Assembly (NCBI GenBank): GCA_032622095.1
Contig: CP136069.1
Span: 108,156,278-108,220,277, forward strand
DNA from: Siphonodentalium dalli
Taxonomy: Eukaryota; Mollusca; Scaphopoda; Gadilida; Siphonodentaliidae
Length of the DNA: 64,000 nucleotides
Direction of reading: 5' to 3'
Shown: piece by piece, positions 46,784-58,343 of the stretch
Layout: every line of letters begins with the position of its first letter
Numbering within the stretch: position 1 is the stretch's first letter
Notes under the pieces: model-generated
Seen by the model: the letters and a program-made list of their open reading frames with translations, nothing else
Told to the model about the DNA's origin: nothing
The model's database searches: none
Program-made: the position numbers and the translations under genes

Positions 46784-46995
46784 CTTGTCAGCCCAAAATT
46801 GAAGTTCTTCTCCGAAGGATATGGGACTCTGAGGGGATGGACAATTTTTTTTTGTGTGACTGTCAGATGTCAAATTGTCAGCCTTGTCTTTCACAAGAGA
46901 CTTTATTTCATCACGAAGATCATCCAAACGTCTGCGATCACGAATTCTGAAGAAAGGTGGTTCTCTGTCTCGATCAACATCACGACTTCGTTCAC
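46784..46995 (-). CDS. UBR5: UBR5 E3 ubiquitin ligase, internal exon (basic linker to propeller)
   Basis: 212-nt exon: two bases completing a Gly codon plus 70 codons, ending in phase 0. Acceptor 'cctttttttcag'-like tract with AG at 46996-46997; donor AAG|gtttga at 46782-46783, weaker than consensus. It encodes ERSRDVDRDREPPFFRIRDR, RRLDDLRDEI, then 'CPSPQSPISFGEELQFWADK'. Human UBR5 has an Arg/Glu-rich run followed by 'RRWLD' and 'TPVQSPVSLGEDLQWWPDK' at the same place. The incoming split codon (G from the 54582-54816 exon plus GT here) fits. The Arg/Asp-rich part is probably disordered, and SPISFGEELQFW begins the RCC1-like propeller. The intron before it is 7.6 kb and the one after 19.6 kb. 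Confidence 0.94.
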
Positions 46996-47000
46996 CTGAA

Positions 47001-47440
47001 AAAAGGGGCATATATTGTTCATTTAAATCAAAATGTCAATGAAACTAGTGGGTGACGAAACGAATGTAACATTTAAGTAGCATCTGCCAATCTTTCAAGG
47101 AATATACTTTCATTAAGAGCTGGTTGTCTCACCATGCTTTAAATAGTCCAATACATTCACACTACCGGAAAACAAATTCAGTAGCAAGTCAATGACTATG
47201 GGGTCGCTGACCAGACTGTAAAGACAGAGAAGACTGGGACTTTGAAGACTACAATAGTCAGTACGTTGTTATAACATAATAATTTTTCCTAAATTTTAAT
47301 TTTAAATCAAATATTTATTTTTTTTATGAAAAAATTGAGTAAAGAGTAAAATCTCAATGTTTTTTTTTTCATTTAAAAATGTTTTTTTTTTTAATTGAGA
47401 AAGGAGTTAAATCTAAAAAATTAAATCAAATTTTTTTTTT
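47001..47440. other. Intron with T-rich low complexity and a short repeat
   Basis: 47188-47262 ('caatgactatggggtcgctg' ... 'gaagactgggactttg') is directly repeated at 48247-48323. 47280-47440 is T/A-rich with repeated 'gtaaaatctcaatgtttttt'-like units. Confidence 0.6.
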
Positions 47441-47800
47441 AAAGATATTGACACTGGCTCTGCCCATGTTTGCCCCAGTGACCCAATTGTCCCAGTAAAC
47501 CAGGGACCGTCCATGCCAAATATAAGCTTAATAGGCCCAATGGTTCTTGAGAAGTTGTTTTAAGATTTACTATGGAGGGAAAGAGTTATGGCCCTGGCTT
47601 CGCAACTATTTGACTTGGTGATCTCATTTAAACAAATCTGAATGTGAGTCACCTAGGGAACACCCACACCAAATATGAACCCATTCGGTTTTATGGGTCT
47701 GGAGAAAATGTTTAAAACAATTTTTGATGGACGGATGGACGAGGAGTGATGACTATACCCGGTAGCTCCACAGGAGACTTTGCCTCAAGTGAGCTTAAAA
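47440..47800 (+). repeat. Another pearl-like family: 'agttatggccctggcttcg ... gagcttaaaa'
   Basis: Two to three roughly 125-bp core units ('ccatgccaaatataagct', 'gacttggtgatctcatttaaacaaa' in part), a short 'ggacggatggacgagg' microsatellite, and an end 'agctccacaggagactttgcc ... tgagcttaaaa'. Related units form the array at 52320-53520. Confidence 0.65.
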
Positions 47801-47959
47801 CTATAATCAGTACCAAACTTGAACTATCATTGAGGCTGGAAATTTTTCAGATTTCAGACCCAATACTTTATGTAAATAATTACATTTGCCTTGAAGAATT
47901 TAAAATAATTTAGACTAGACAACTGTCATACATAGATTAGGACTGAACATTACTTAGAC

Positions 47960-48323
47960 CAGTCTATTATGTAAATAATTACATTTGTCTTATTGATTAC
48001 CAAAGTAGGCTGCAGCTGAACATAATTGAGACCAGACACCCCATATGCACTGGGGCTGAAAGGTATTCAGACCAGACAATTTTATGTACCCAGAGTTATA
48101 CTAGAACATATCGCTGGGGCTAAAAGATAATTTAATATATACAGATTCATATACTAGAACATAGCTAATACCATCACTGGGGCTGATAAGTATTCAGACC
48201 AGACAATTTTATATTCACAAATTTCATAATAGAACATATAACAAGACAGTCAATGACTGTGGGGTCGTTCACCAGACTGCAAAGACTGATAAGACTGGGA
48301 CTCTGGAGACCACAACAGTCAGA
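47960..48323 (+). repeat. 'cactggggctga..tattcagaccagacaattttat' repeat units
   Basis: Three imperfect units at about 48040, 48105 and 48175, followed by the second copy (48247-48323) of the 47188-47262 segment. Confidence 0.7.
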
Positions 48324-48441
48324 ACTTTTCATAATCACTTTAAAGGAAGTAGATTTAAACAGGATATGTGGCTAGAGAGACTTCACATATGTAGATTGGT
48401 GAAAATCCACCTTGAAATTACCAACTGTACACTACTGATCA

Positions 48442-48465
48442 CCCCCCCCCCCCCCCCCCCCCCCC
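48442..48465. repeat. Poly-C run of 24
   Basis: Homopolymer; the frame through it is a proline-rich artefact. Confidence 0.95.
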
Positions 48466-48747
48466 TTCAGTTCAACAAGTCCCCTCCCAACCAGGCTCCA
48501 GACTCCCAAGTCTTAGGTTGGAATTTCACAACCGACACTTCAAACTTTCTCAATTGTTGGAAATTTCCGACCTCACAAGCATCTCTTTATAAAGCAATTT
48601 AGACATGTTTAAAGTCCAATTAACCATGGACCCAAAAACCATGCATGTATGTCAGATTAATCAGTCAAGTGGTTCCAAGGTAGATGTTTTAATGAATTTG
48701 GTATTTCAATGACTTTATTAGACACAAAAGTGTTAACTCCCCATATA

Positions 48748-51700
48748 CTCTAGTAGCTGAGGGCGTTTTGTATGCACTTTTATGTCCAGAGCAAAACTCT
48801 TCACGAATCCACTAATTGAAGGTACACGAACAATATTTGGTTGGCGACACATTTCCCATTGAGGGCGAAATGGGTCAAATGGCCACGCCCCTTTTTGCGC
48901 GAAGTACTACCACCCGCCGTGACTATATCTCCAGAACCGTTGGCCAAAGGGGGTCGTGTGACCACTCAAAATGTGCAGAATGGCCACATTATGGGGGTTC
49001 AGTAATACATTTTCATATTCAAAAGTCAATGTTTTTTAAGATAATTGCCAAAAAACAAAAAAAATCCATTTTAAAGGCCCAATTTTGGGGTTCAGCACTT
49101 TTATCTCAAAGCTGAGCCCCCAATTCGAATTTTATTGATCTATATCCATCGGTGCCACATATAGGTATAATTTCTGTACCATTATCGGATGGGATTAACC
49201 TCCAAGGAGCTCTTGACCCTGAAAATCCACATTATGGGGGGTCAGTAATACATTTTCATATCCAAAAGTCAATGGTGTTTAAGACAATTGCCAAAAACCG
49301 ATTTCAGCATGTTACGCACCACAAGTATACAATACCACCAAGGCCACAGCATATGTATGACACTTTTTAATGAACTATCCGAATTCTCTGATCGACTTAA
49401 GAGCACAATTGACCACACACAATGGGATTAGCTGGAAATTGCTGCTGAGGATGTGTTGATCCCGACACACAACGTGAGCTCTTCATGACTGAACATGCCT
49501 TGGAAACTGGTGTGCTTTACCAAAAATTAGGTAAGAATTGTGCTCTAATCAACAGAAATGTACAGATTGAACAAAACAGGTTTTCAAAATTTGTTATCAA
49601 CATTTAACAGCTGATCTGATTTAAGTGACCAAGATATGAAACATGCTAAACACTTTTACTAAATGGAATGACCAGCTGTTTGCTTCATGCAGCAGCCACA
49701 TGTTGCGATCCTAAAATGGGTATTGCACCTGGGCATAGTAAAAACATGTTCTAATCAGATGGGAGATGACCATATATACCAGTATATATTTCAGAAGTAA
49801 TCAATTCTTACAAAAGGACACCTCATCTCACAAAAAGTTTTAGGAAATGATGGAATGATCACTATTCAATCAATAGTAGAATGAGGCTTTGTCAGTCCCA
49901 CATTAGTTTTGATTGGCCATGATAGTTGCATCACTTGCAGGTTGGAGAAGATGAGGGTCTATAATTTCACTAACATAATTCTTCATAATAGCTAATAGCC
50001 CTCATAACTTTCCATTTTAAAGATATTTTCATTTTCAATACCACCTCAGGTTAAGTGGTCCTGCTAATTTTATATTATGCTGATGGGTACTGCTGGATTG
50101 ATATGTTTGTAGGTCAAAGCAATTCTGTCAAGTACCATCATTTTACCTAAAGTTGGTTATTTTTGCATTGTTTGGCTAACCCGAGCAATTTGTGCAAAAG
50201 TCAGTGTCTGTATGCAACATTCAAGAACATATATACTTCAAAATTTTATTGTGTACGCTGATGTTTGGTAAACAACAGGAATAGTCATCTCAATTATGGC
50301 CAGTTTGTAAAAACCAGCACCCATTATTAAAATATATTAAAATATATGTTTTTTAATGTTTTCTACACATTGTGGCTTATCCTCGATTCGTTCAGATCGC
50401 TTTGCTCTACCTGAATATCATACCAAATGTATTAGCATCACCACTAAACTTGGGATGAATACTGCCAAATGAATATATTGTGATAAGGGCAGTGGAAAAA
50501 TAATGGTTGAGTCTTTTCTAAATATAATTCTAGTAAAACCTACACAATACCGTCTTGGTCTGATAAGACTCAGAGTCATGTTTATTTAGGAGTATAGACA
50601 TGAAGTCCACCAGTTTCATGAAAATTAAATGGGCTCTGCACTAGTAACATCTGGAGTCCTGGGACCCATTAATATTGACAAATGAAACACAAATGAAAAA
50701 TACATAGTAACTTTCCTCAAACATAGATTATAACCTGACAATCATTGTGTTTGAATCAGTGTACATATGTATATGTAGGCATGGCCATAGCATGTTTTTG
50801 AAATACTGCAGAGTGCAGACCATAAATTTCACTAGAATATACATGTAGTTACTGCATGTACATCACTCACATAAGGCGACTGACACACATAAACGTACCT
50901 GCAGGGTTCACAATATTTGACATGTAAAGTATATATATATCTCCTGTGCCTATAACATCAAACCAAACGGTTTACAGTAATTTTACTGACATTTTTGGAG
51001 TGGCACATATACGTACATAAAAAATAAAAGTCAATTTAAAGGGACGAAATGAAAAATAAATTTGTGCAACTATAATGGAGATCTATATTGCATTACAACA
51101 TCCACAAATCTACAACATCCACAAATCTACAAAAACATCTGACTATCATAGACATTGGTAATGTGATCATTTTTCCTTGATAAGTTGAAACATGAGGGAG
51201 GATTGCATAGCATGGCTACATGCAGAATGTAGATTTGTATGTATTTATATCTACATATCAACTGATGCTTGTATTTTTCTTCTAACTCACTCCAGGCTAG
51301 CCATTATTTGTTCTAGAATAATGTACATGTTAGGGAAATTGTAGAACCTTTATACAAAATGGTGATGCAGCCAATCAAAATTGATGTGGGACTGATAAAG
51401 ACACAACCTGCTCGACTACTGAATCATACTGATTGATCAAATTGTAGTAACTCAACATTTACTAAACCTACTTGTGGGCTGAGTATAATTCAATTCAACA
51501 TTAGAATACCATAAAAACACCCTGTTCTCCCATAAGTTTAAAGAAAATAACACATTGAACTCATTTACAAGTATATTGCTAATGTGATATATGTCATTCC
51601 ATTTATAACCATTTTGGCAGCCATCTCACATCAAAGGCCATGAAATCTAGATAACAAAAGATGAACTACATTCAAATCATATCACCAGGTAACCTTTTTG

Positions 51701-52297
51701 TAGGAGTTTTAGGTTACTGATCAAATACCGTATAATTGATGATTTCCTCAACATCTTTGTTATTGGGAAAATGTCTGTTTTTCATTCTACGACCAATATA
51801 TTCCATCCAAAAACCTTATTTTCAGGGTCAAGAGCTCCTTGGAGGTCAATCTCATCCAATAATGGTACAGAAATTATACCTATATGTGGCACCGATGGAT
51901 ATAGATCAATAAAATTTGAATTGGGGGCTCAGCTTTGAGATAAAAGTGCTGAACCCCAAAATTGGGCCCTTAAACATGGATTTTTTTTGGTTTTTGGCAA
52001 TTATCTTAAAAACCATTGACTTTTGGATATGAAAATGTATTACTGACCCCCCATAATGTGGCCATTCTGCACATTTTGAGTGGTCACACGACCCCCTATG
52101 TCCAACGGTTCTGGAGATATAGTCACGGCGGGTGGTAGTACTTCGCGCAAAAAGGGGCGTGGCCATTTGACCCATTTCGCCCTCAATGGGAAATGTGTCA
52201 CCAACCAAATATTGTTCGTGTACCTTCAATTAGTGGATTCGTGAAGAGTTTTGCTCTGGACATAAAAGTGCATACAAAACGCCCTCAGCTACTAGAG
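48748..52297. mobile_element. 3.5-kb long-TIR (foldback-like) DNA element
   Basis: Inverted arms of about 490 bp: 48748-49235 and 51825-52297, starting CTCTAGTAGCTGAGGGCGTT with TA at both borders. Arm landmarks are 'acccgccgtgactatatctc', 'aatggccacattatgggggt' and 'ccaaggagctcttgacc'. The left arm carries a second partial copy of its own middle at 49225-49302. Weaker inverted similarity continues inward (e.g. about 49895-49925 and 51365-51395). The 2.6-kb interior shows no transposase. Mirror-image frames in the two arms (99 and 107 aa, 'MKVHEQYLVGDTFPIEGEMG' start) are unlikely to be genes. Confidence 0.78.
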
Positions 52298-52319
52298 TAA
52301 TAGCCCCGACATTTATTGA

Positions 52320-53520
52320 CAGGTTGACCTCATATTAACAAATCTGAATCTCAGTCACTAAAGGATCCTCCATACTATATGTAAGCTAAATAGTCCAACC
52401 TCTCGAGAAGACATTTTAAGAATAACTATAGAGACCCTATTTAACCTGGTGACAACATCTGAATAAATTTGAATCCCAGACACCAAAGAACCCTTCATAC
52501 TAAATATCAGTAAAATAGACCTGATGGTCCTTGTGAAGGGAGCATATTAAGAGGGAAACTGTCCTTCACTTGACCCTTATTTAACCAGGTGACACCATTT
52601 AAAAAAATCTGAATTGCAGTCAAACAAGAACATTCCATGCTAAATAAGTCAACTAATTCTTGCAAAGATATTTTAAGAATAAAAGAATTATTACCAAATA
52701 TAAGCAAAATAGACCATTTGGTTCCTGCATAGAAGACATAATGTATCATGGATTAATATGGAGAGAAAGAGTAATGTAGCTGGCCTCGCACCTACTTGAC
52801 CTGGTGACCCTGATTGAACAAGAGGTGTGCACTCGAGTGCTAGCATACCCCCACCGTGGCAAATTCAACCCGCATTATCCGTAAACTCAACCAAAAAGAT
52901 TTTTAACTTTAAAGAAAAATTCGGACTAATAATATCGATATGGTGTCACAAGAATCTTGTACAGAAAAAATTATTCAAATCGGTTCATATTTGTTAAAGT
53001 TATTAAGTCAGACAGAATTTTCTAAGTCAAAATAAGTCGAAAATGAGGTGTAATATTACGAAAAACAGTCTGAGCCAATCCCTAGCTGCATCATGTAGAG
53101 AGGGTATTGTGAGAACCATGTATACCAAAAATTATTGAAATCGGTTCATATTTGTTAAAGTTATTAAGTCGGACAGAATTTTCTAAGTCGGACTGAACCG
53201 CAATTAGCATCATGCGGAGAGACCGTCCTAAGGAGATTGCATACAAAAAATTATTGAAATCGGTTCATAGTTGTTCGAGCTATGAGATCGGACGGACAGA
53301 CGGACTGACAAACGGACGGAGAAAGCGTGACGTACGGAGAAAGCGTGACGGACGGACGGACAGACGCAGTCAATCCAGTATACCCCATTTTCTTCGAAAG
53401 TGGGGGTATAACAAATTTGAATCCCAATCACCAAAGGAGCCTCAATATTAAATATGAGCTAAATAGAGCTGGTGGTTCTTTCAAAGGACACTTTTCAAGT
53501 TTGCCAAATACTAGTATGTT
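52320..53520 (+). repeat. About 125-bp tandem array, 'taaatatgagctaaatag' family
   Basis: Units contain 'tgaatcccagtcaccaaagg', 'catactaaatat.agc.aaatag' and 'tttaacctggtgac'. About five units, interrupted by an insertion at 52817-53409. Same family as 47440-47800. Confidence 0.8.
52817..53409 (+). mobile_element. Nested Helentron-like element
   Basis: The 5' end AACAAGAGG is followed by palindrome gcactcgagtgc and 'tagcatacccccac'. Three core units follow ('attattgaaatcggttcata', 'ttctaagtcgga'). A microsatellite with ACGG and 'gagaaagcgtgacg' words lies at 53291-53365, and the 3' end is 'agtataccccattttcttcg' with 'aaagtgggggtat'. ATACCCCCAC and GTGGGGGTAT are inverted subterminal repeats. 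The flanks rejoin to 'gattgaacaaatttg', a normal unit of the host array. Confidence 0.8.
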
Positions 53521-54581
53521 CTAGTCAGGTGGTGGATATGGAGTGTTAAATGTCCTGCTGACAGATTTAAACAATACACATGATAGATTGTTGTAGTAAT
53601 TGGGAATTAATGACCTCTAGCAGATCTCCAGGGAACATTTATAAAAATGTTAGATTTCACTTGACATGTGTATGCATACTCCACATACAGTTAGAGCCAA
53701 AGTAAATGCTCCTTATTAATGATTCTTTGTCAAGAATTTGAGTAAATATTATTTTTGGGATCAGGGTGGCAGAAGCAGTGAACTTGAGTGAAGGGTCTGG
53801 GGGGCACAACCTTCAGAAATGTAATGGCATTAGTTTTTCAATTTTCAAAAAATGTTAAACAATATATATATATATATCTCTCAGGGTATGATTTCACCTG
53901 GATAAGTGGTGGGTAAGAAAATAATATTGGAATAGCCAAGACTGAATTTAGTGTGTCTGACATTTGCAGAATGAGGTCCCCAAAAGGTGAATTTAATGAT
54001 GCTATGCCGTAAGATGGGCCAGCATCACCAAATTCACCATCTGGAGTCTGCATTCTGATTAGGCCTCATCTGCCATGGGAAACCTAGGATTGATTGAAGT
54101 TCTCCTTTGCTGTTGGTGATATACCCCAATTTGATTTATACATGATTTGTATAGGAGTCATTTTGATTATATAATGTCCCAAATGTATAAGTGCAATCGA
54201 TTATGATAACAAACGTAAAAAAAAATGCACATAAATTAAAACAAATTATTGGACCCTTTTGACCCGAAATTGTTGATAATTATTGCTAGGACGTTGACGT
54301 TAAATTTACTCATGACGTCATGTATATGACGTTACATATACTCTCCAAAGGGTTAATGATGATAGGATGATTTAGTCATGCAAAGAGTAAAATCCGATCA
54401 GATGAGAGATGTGGCATGTAGGTTGTACTTATTGTTGATGAACAGCGGACAGATGAAGGCTGCAAAACATGGTAATAGCTCAAACTGAAAATATAACAAT
54501 TATGGCTCCAGTATATAGAAGTAATCGAGTGTGTTATGTTAGATGCAACTGGAAGAAGACATGATATCTATAATCACTGAC
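53521..54581. other. Intron 3' of UBR5 exon, nothing firm
   Basis: A 71-aa minus-strand frame at 53838-54053 ends in low complexity and is not needed for UBR5 phase. A fragment of the 'caaagagtaaaatcc' repeat lies near 54378. Confidence 0.45.
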
Positions 54582-54816
54582 CAATCTGAACTCGTGATCC
54601 TGATCCTCTGCTTCGGAAAGATGAATATCCATAGTTATCTTCATGGAAAAATGTGTCGGCATCAATAATCACACTGGGTTGGTCTGAATGTATGCCATTG
54701 TCAAGCAGGGAAATGAGGTCATCTGGCATATATGAATCCTGGCTATCATCATCTGCATCATCACCTTCATCATCACGGCTGAGGAGATTGTTTACAGCTA
54801 AATTAACATCCAGATT
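54582..54816 (-). CDS. UBR5: UBR5 E3 ubiquitin ligase, internal exon (end of UBA, acidic linker)
   Basis: 235-nt exon: 78 codons plus one base (phase 0 in, phase 1 out). Acceptor 'cttttctttatgtgcag' with AG at 54817-54818; donor attG|gtcagt at 54580-54581. It encodes [20 protein letters not shown] ..., [20 protein letters not shown] ..., ending GSGSRVQI. Human UBR5 reads '[20 protein letters not shown]' and '[15 protein letters not shown]' here. The first dozen residues are the third helix of the ubiquitin-binding UBA domain. Next comes a strongly acidic Asp-rich linker, then the conserved PSVIIDAD motif and a Ser/Arg stretch. It is the first UBR5 exon in transcription order within the window; the exon with the rest of the UBA domain was not found up to 64000. 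Confidence 0.96.
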
Positions 54817-54818
54817 CT

Positions 54819-55289
54819 GCACATAAAGAAAAGTTTCATGATTAGTGACAAGTTGCTGTTTTTTTTTTAAATTTTGCAGCTACATAATAACATGACACTG
54901 ATAAATAAAAGATTGCAAGGAATCCTGCACTTGGTGCCTGAGTAAGACATGATCAGTAGCGCGGACCATGTGAACAGTTGTCTCCACCATCCTGGGTAAT
55001 GCTTTGTCAGTGAATGTTTAGTAGTAATCAGCCTCTCGTATTTTAATTTACCATAGATTTCTGTCTCTAAGTCCCAACTTTCTGACCCATGATTTTCACT
55101 CAAAATGCGCATTATACATCGGTAAGGTCTGTATCAAAGAAATGTTTAATTAAAAATAAAACAATTAAAATATTAATAGTTATTATCAGTGTATTTATTC
55201 CCTATCAAATTTAATTACAAAATTGTCCATTATACGAATCCAGCATGAGGTCTTCTCCTTCTGAGGAATGGCTTTTGATTTTAGTTTTG
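54819..55289. other. Intron, nothing recognised
   Basis: AT-rich; the 81-aa minus frame at 54867-55112 has no family features and no conserved UBR5 sequence. Confidence 0.45.
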
Positions 55290-55297
55290 ATTGGTAC

Positions 55298-56400
55298 TAG
55301 AGATGGGCGGTTGTGAAAATTTGCCTCGGTTTCGGTTTCGGTTGTGGAAAAAGAGTTGAGTCTCGGTTTCGGTTTTTATTAATAAAAATGACTAATGTGA
55401 ACAAAATCTAATTATGCTTCATCATATTACAAAGAAAACACACCAATTTTATCACCATAACTTGTGAGGTACATGTCCTTTTATAATTGTAAATTATGTA
55501 TCATATTGTTACTATTACATGTATATTGTTAATGTCCATGTCGAGTGGCAGTGCTAGAATGCAATTGAGTCTGTGTATTGTGTATGACTGCAATTCAGCA
55601 TCATATGATCATAAGTGTGAAATAATATAAGGATCATTTATATTGGCATAAAACTAATGTGTGTGACTAGATATATGTGAATAGTTATGATTTGAAAAAT
55701 AAAATTTGAAATGAAAAACAAAATGAAAATAAAACATGACTAGAATCTCTCAATCACATTATCTGGCTATATGCCTATTACCATATTTAGGGAACATAAT
55801 ACTGTACACACTATACATGCATCCAATACAAGTCACCTGAATGAGTGCTATTTCTCAACAGTTTACCGACAAACGGTATAATTCATTCCGGCTCCGATTC
55901 CGGCATAACATTTTTAATCAACGGCACACAAATATATTTGACGATTTAACATCCAAACAGTGATAAAAACTAATAGGGGATACGGGTAACAATCATTGAT
56001 ACCTTTTGATATCGTATCCTCGTTATCAAATTCACCTTTCAGAGTATTTGTACGGCCTTAATGATTAAAATAACATGAGAAATAAACTGACTTGTGTTGT
56101 ATTTACTACGGCGAAAATAGGTGTACACGGAAGCAAACGTAATTAATTCGTCGCGCGATTTCACCATGCGAACTCCTTTCTGCATATATTACAGGCGGCA
56201 CACTTAGATTTCTTATCTTTCTTTGAAAAATATTTCCACACAGGACTGCACAGGACTCGTTTGTTCGTCGTGCTCTGCCATGATTACAGGAAGTTGTGAC
56301 AACCGAAACTACGGGTTTTCCCAACTTACCACGGTTGTCATTTCCGGTTTTTCCCGACAACCGAAACCGAACTGATTCCACGGTTAACCGCCCATCTCTA
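55298..56400 (-). mobile_element. hAT-superfamily transposon, internally deleted
   Basis: Inverted ends TAGAGATGGGCGGTT and AACCGCCCATCTCTA are flanked by a perfect 8-bp target duplication ATTGGTAC (55290-55297, 56401-56408). Subterminal 'cggtttcggtttcggtt' and 'aaccgaaaccgaac' repeats lie inside the ends. Eight-base duplications and TAGRG-type ends define hAT. Only a BED-finger remnant of the transposase remains. Confidence 0.92.
56163..56285 (-). pseudogene. BED zinc-finger remnant of hAT transposase
   Basis: Minus-strand translation near the right end gives SPVWKYFSKKDKKSKCAACN, the S-x-VW-x-x-F ... K-C-x2-C start of a BED finger. It then continues ICRKEFAW and hits a stop where the distal His/Cys should follow. 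An upstream ATG in another frame (MAEHDEQTSPVQS) suggests a one-base frameshift. This is the N-terminal domain of hAT transposases; the RNase-H-like core is absent. Confidence 0.75.
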
Positions 56401-56408
56401 ATTGGTAC

Positions 56409-57133
56409 TGTGAACAAAATACAAAGAAAGCAAGCAGAACGTCCGTATAGCACGTGACATAGTACACTTGACACCGAGTGTGACAATGTGTCTTTTGCCA
56501 ACCGCGGTAGTTTCTTTGATATCCTCTTAAATTGCTGCTGTTATAAAAGTTGTTGTATCCGCTCTATATTGTGGCGCTTACATGCTTTAATCCTTTAGCG
56601 TTCAGAGAGCCCCAGAGCGCCTGGCCGCATAGCGTCCAGAAAGCCCCAGAGCGCCTGGAGTTTTTGGATTTTTTTCGGTCATAGTTTACAACAAAAATAT
56701 TATAACACAACAAAATTATCTTATTTTTAATGTAAACAATAACATCGATGTTATATTATTAATATTTATGTTTTTGTTGGGTTTTGTGGTAGATTTTGTA
56801 CAATTTAATCGACATTTCATAATAAAATCGTAATAAAACGAAAACTGCGTCGTCGCGGTGCTATTTTTCAAGTTGACTAAATCAATGTACTCGCAATTGT
56901 GATCTGTGTACAGCCATCTAATATAGTTTTATTCTACAGATATTTACAAACTTTATTTTTATTTCTAATAGAATATTTATTTGACTTCTTTATGTTTTTG
57001 AGCTATTAATAATATGCAACTGAATTTAAAAGACCAATATCATGATTTGACCAGCGAAGCAAATACAGTTCCGAGTCAACTCCAAGACACCTGCGCTGTT
57101 GCAGTGTTGGTGTTACTAAGGACGCCGTGTTGT
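56409..57133. other. Intron stretch with a short duplicated phrase
   Basis: 'agcgttcagagagccccaga' and 'agcgtccagaaagccccaga' (56608 and 56641) each followed by 'gcgcctgg' form a 33-bp tandem pair. Otherwise nothing recognised. Confidence 0.6.
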
Positions 57134-57229
57134 TCTAACTCTTTTGGCCCTAGAAATGTTCTCAAATAAAACTGTCATTTGATTTGATTTTTTCCCTCAT
57201 TCATCACAAGATCATATGAATAATATTAT

Positions 57230-58343
57230 ACAGTTATCGCCCGCGATTGAGTGAGACACGGGGATTTGTCGCCCGCTCGAGACCTGGAATGTCACCCGAG
57301 GGCCGCCAGCCCGAGGGTGACATTCCATGGTCGAGAGCGGCGACAAATCCCCGTGTCTCACGAAAACAAGGGTGATAATTGTTTTGTTATCTGACAATGG
57401 GGTACACACGAACCTCCTTAATAGCAGGCATAAATGCGCGCATATATTCTTTAATCCAGTTCGAAAAGTTAATTTTATGTTGGAATCATCGCTATTTAGA
57501 AAATAAAACATTCATAATCTGGATCAATTAACAGACCCGTCATTTGCGCAGATATTCTCCGGTCAGTTTGCTGGTTGCATTGTGGAAATCGGTTCACGGA
57601 AAGAGGAGTAAAGCAATTTCGTAAAGTAAAGCAAGTTGAGTAGCCATGCAGCGAAATGTTCGGTTTCGTTTCAAATGAGCGTTAAGACGCCGACAGACGT
57701 GTTAATTTCCAGAATGCTAAAATGTGGAACTAATACGTTGTAGTAGTGCAAAAAAGAAATTGACATCTTTCACAGATCGTTACGCAACATACGGGTATTC
57801 TCTGAAGTCTGATGAATTTATTGAAGAAAAGAAATAATCAATTGATAAACAGCAAAGAGTGGCTATTTGATCTAGTACATAAACGTAGTTGTAACGTATG
57901 TACATCGTATGTGCAATTGTCTGCAGCATACCAACTACATAAATTAGGTTTATCTATTTGTCCCACGGTCTTTATTATTGATATAAAAAGGTCCAATATG
58001 AATATTACACCTTATAACAGATATGTGTCTGTGATAACACCATTTATACATAGCGTGCTTTAATTGCAAATTAAAAAACACGCAATTATGCAAATTAGCA
58101 AACACCACAGTTCGCGGTTGTTATGAAACAGTGGGGTTTATAAAAACAGTGTTTTTCGAAATTATCAGAGAGCTGTCAGAGAATCTCTGCGCGGTGAGTT
58201 CTTCGTAGTTCTATGTTTACTGGTAACAGTTGAGCGGTCAATAACTGAGACAATGTTACCCTCGAGGGTAATATGGTGATTTATCGCCCGCCATGTGATG
58301 CACTCTCAGCCAATCAGAAGAGAGGAAAATGGGATGAAGGATA
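57230..58343. mobile_element. 1.1-kb insertion with gttatc ends
   Basis: Defined by comparison with the uninterrupted copy (24207-24225): left edge 'tacagttatcgcccgcg', right edge 'gaaggataacaa'. Short inverted GTTATC ends, a 50-bp-arm hairpin near the left edge and 'tatcgcccgc' words near both edges. The 83-aa frame at 57812-58063 is not recognised. Confidence 0.6.
57251..57361. repeat. Near-perfect hairpin, about 50-bp arms
   Basis: gtgagacacggggatttgtc ... aatgtcaccc, then a 10-20 base loop, then the complement gagggtgacattcc ... gacaaatccccgtgtctcac. Unusually GC-rich for the window. Confidence 0.93.

Noticed and set aside
48816..49115. 99-aa frame and its mirror at 51906-52229
   Set aside because: Lies wholly in the inverted arms of a DNA element, truncated differently in each arm, with no domain. 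Conservation between arms is only due to duplication.
53838..54053. 71-aa minus frame as an extra UBR5 exon
   Set aside because: The flanking UBR5 exons already join in phase (G|GT codon), no clean acceptor/donor pair was found, and the sequence matches nothing in UBR5 that I know.
57812..58063. 83-aa frame in the 1.1-kb insertion
   Set aside because: No recognisable motif, AT-driven composition, single copy.
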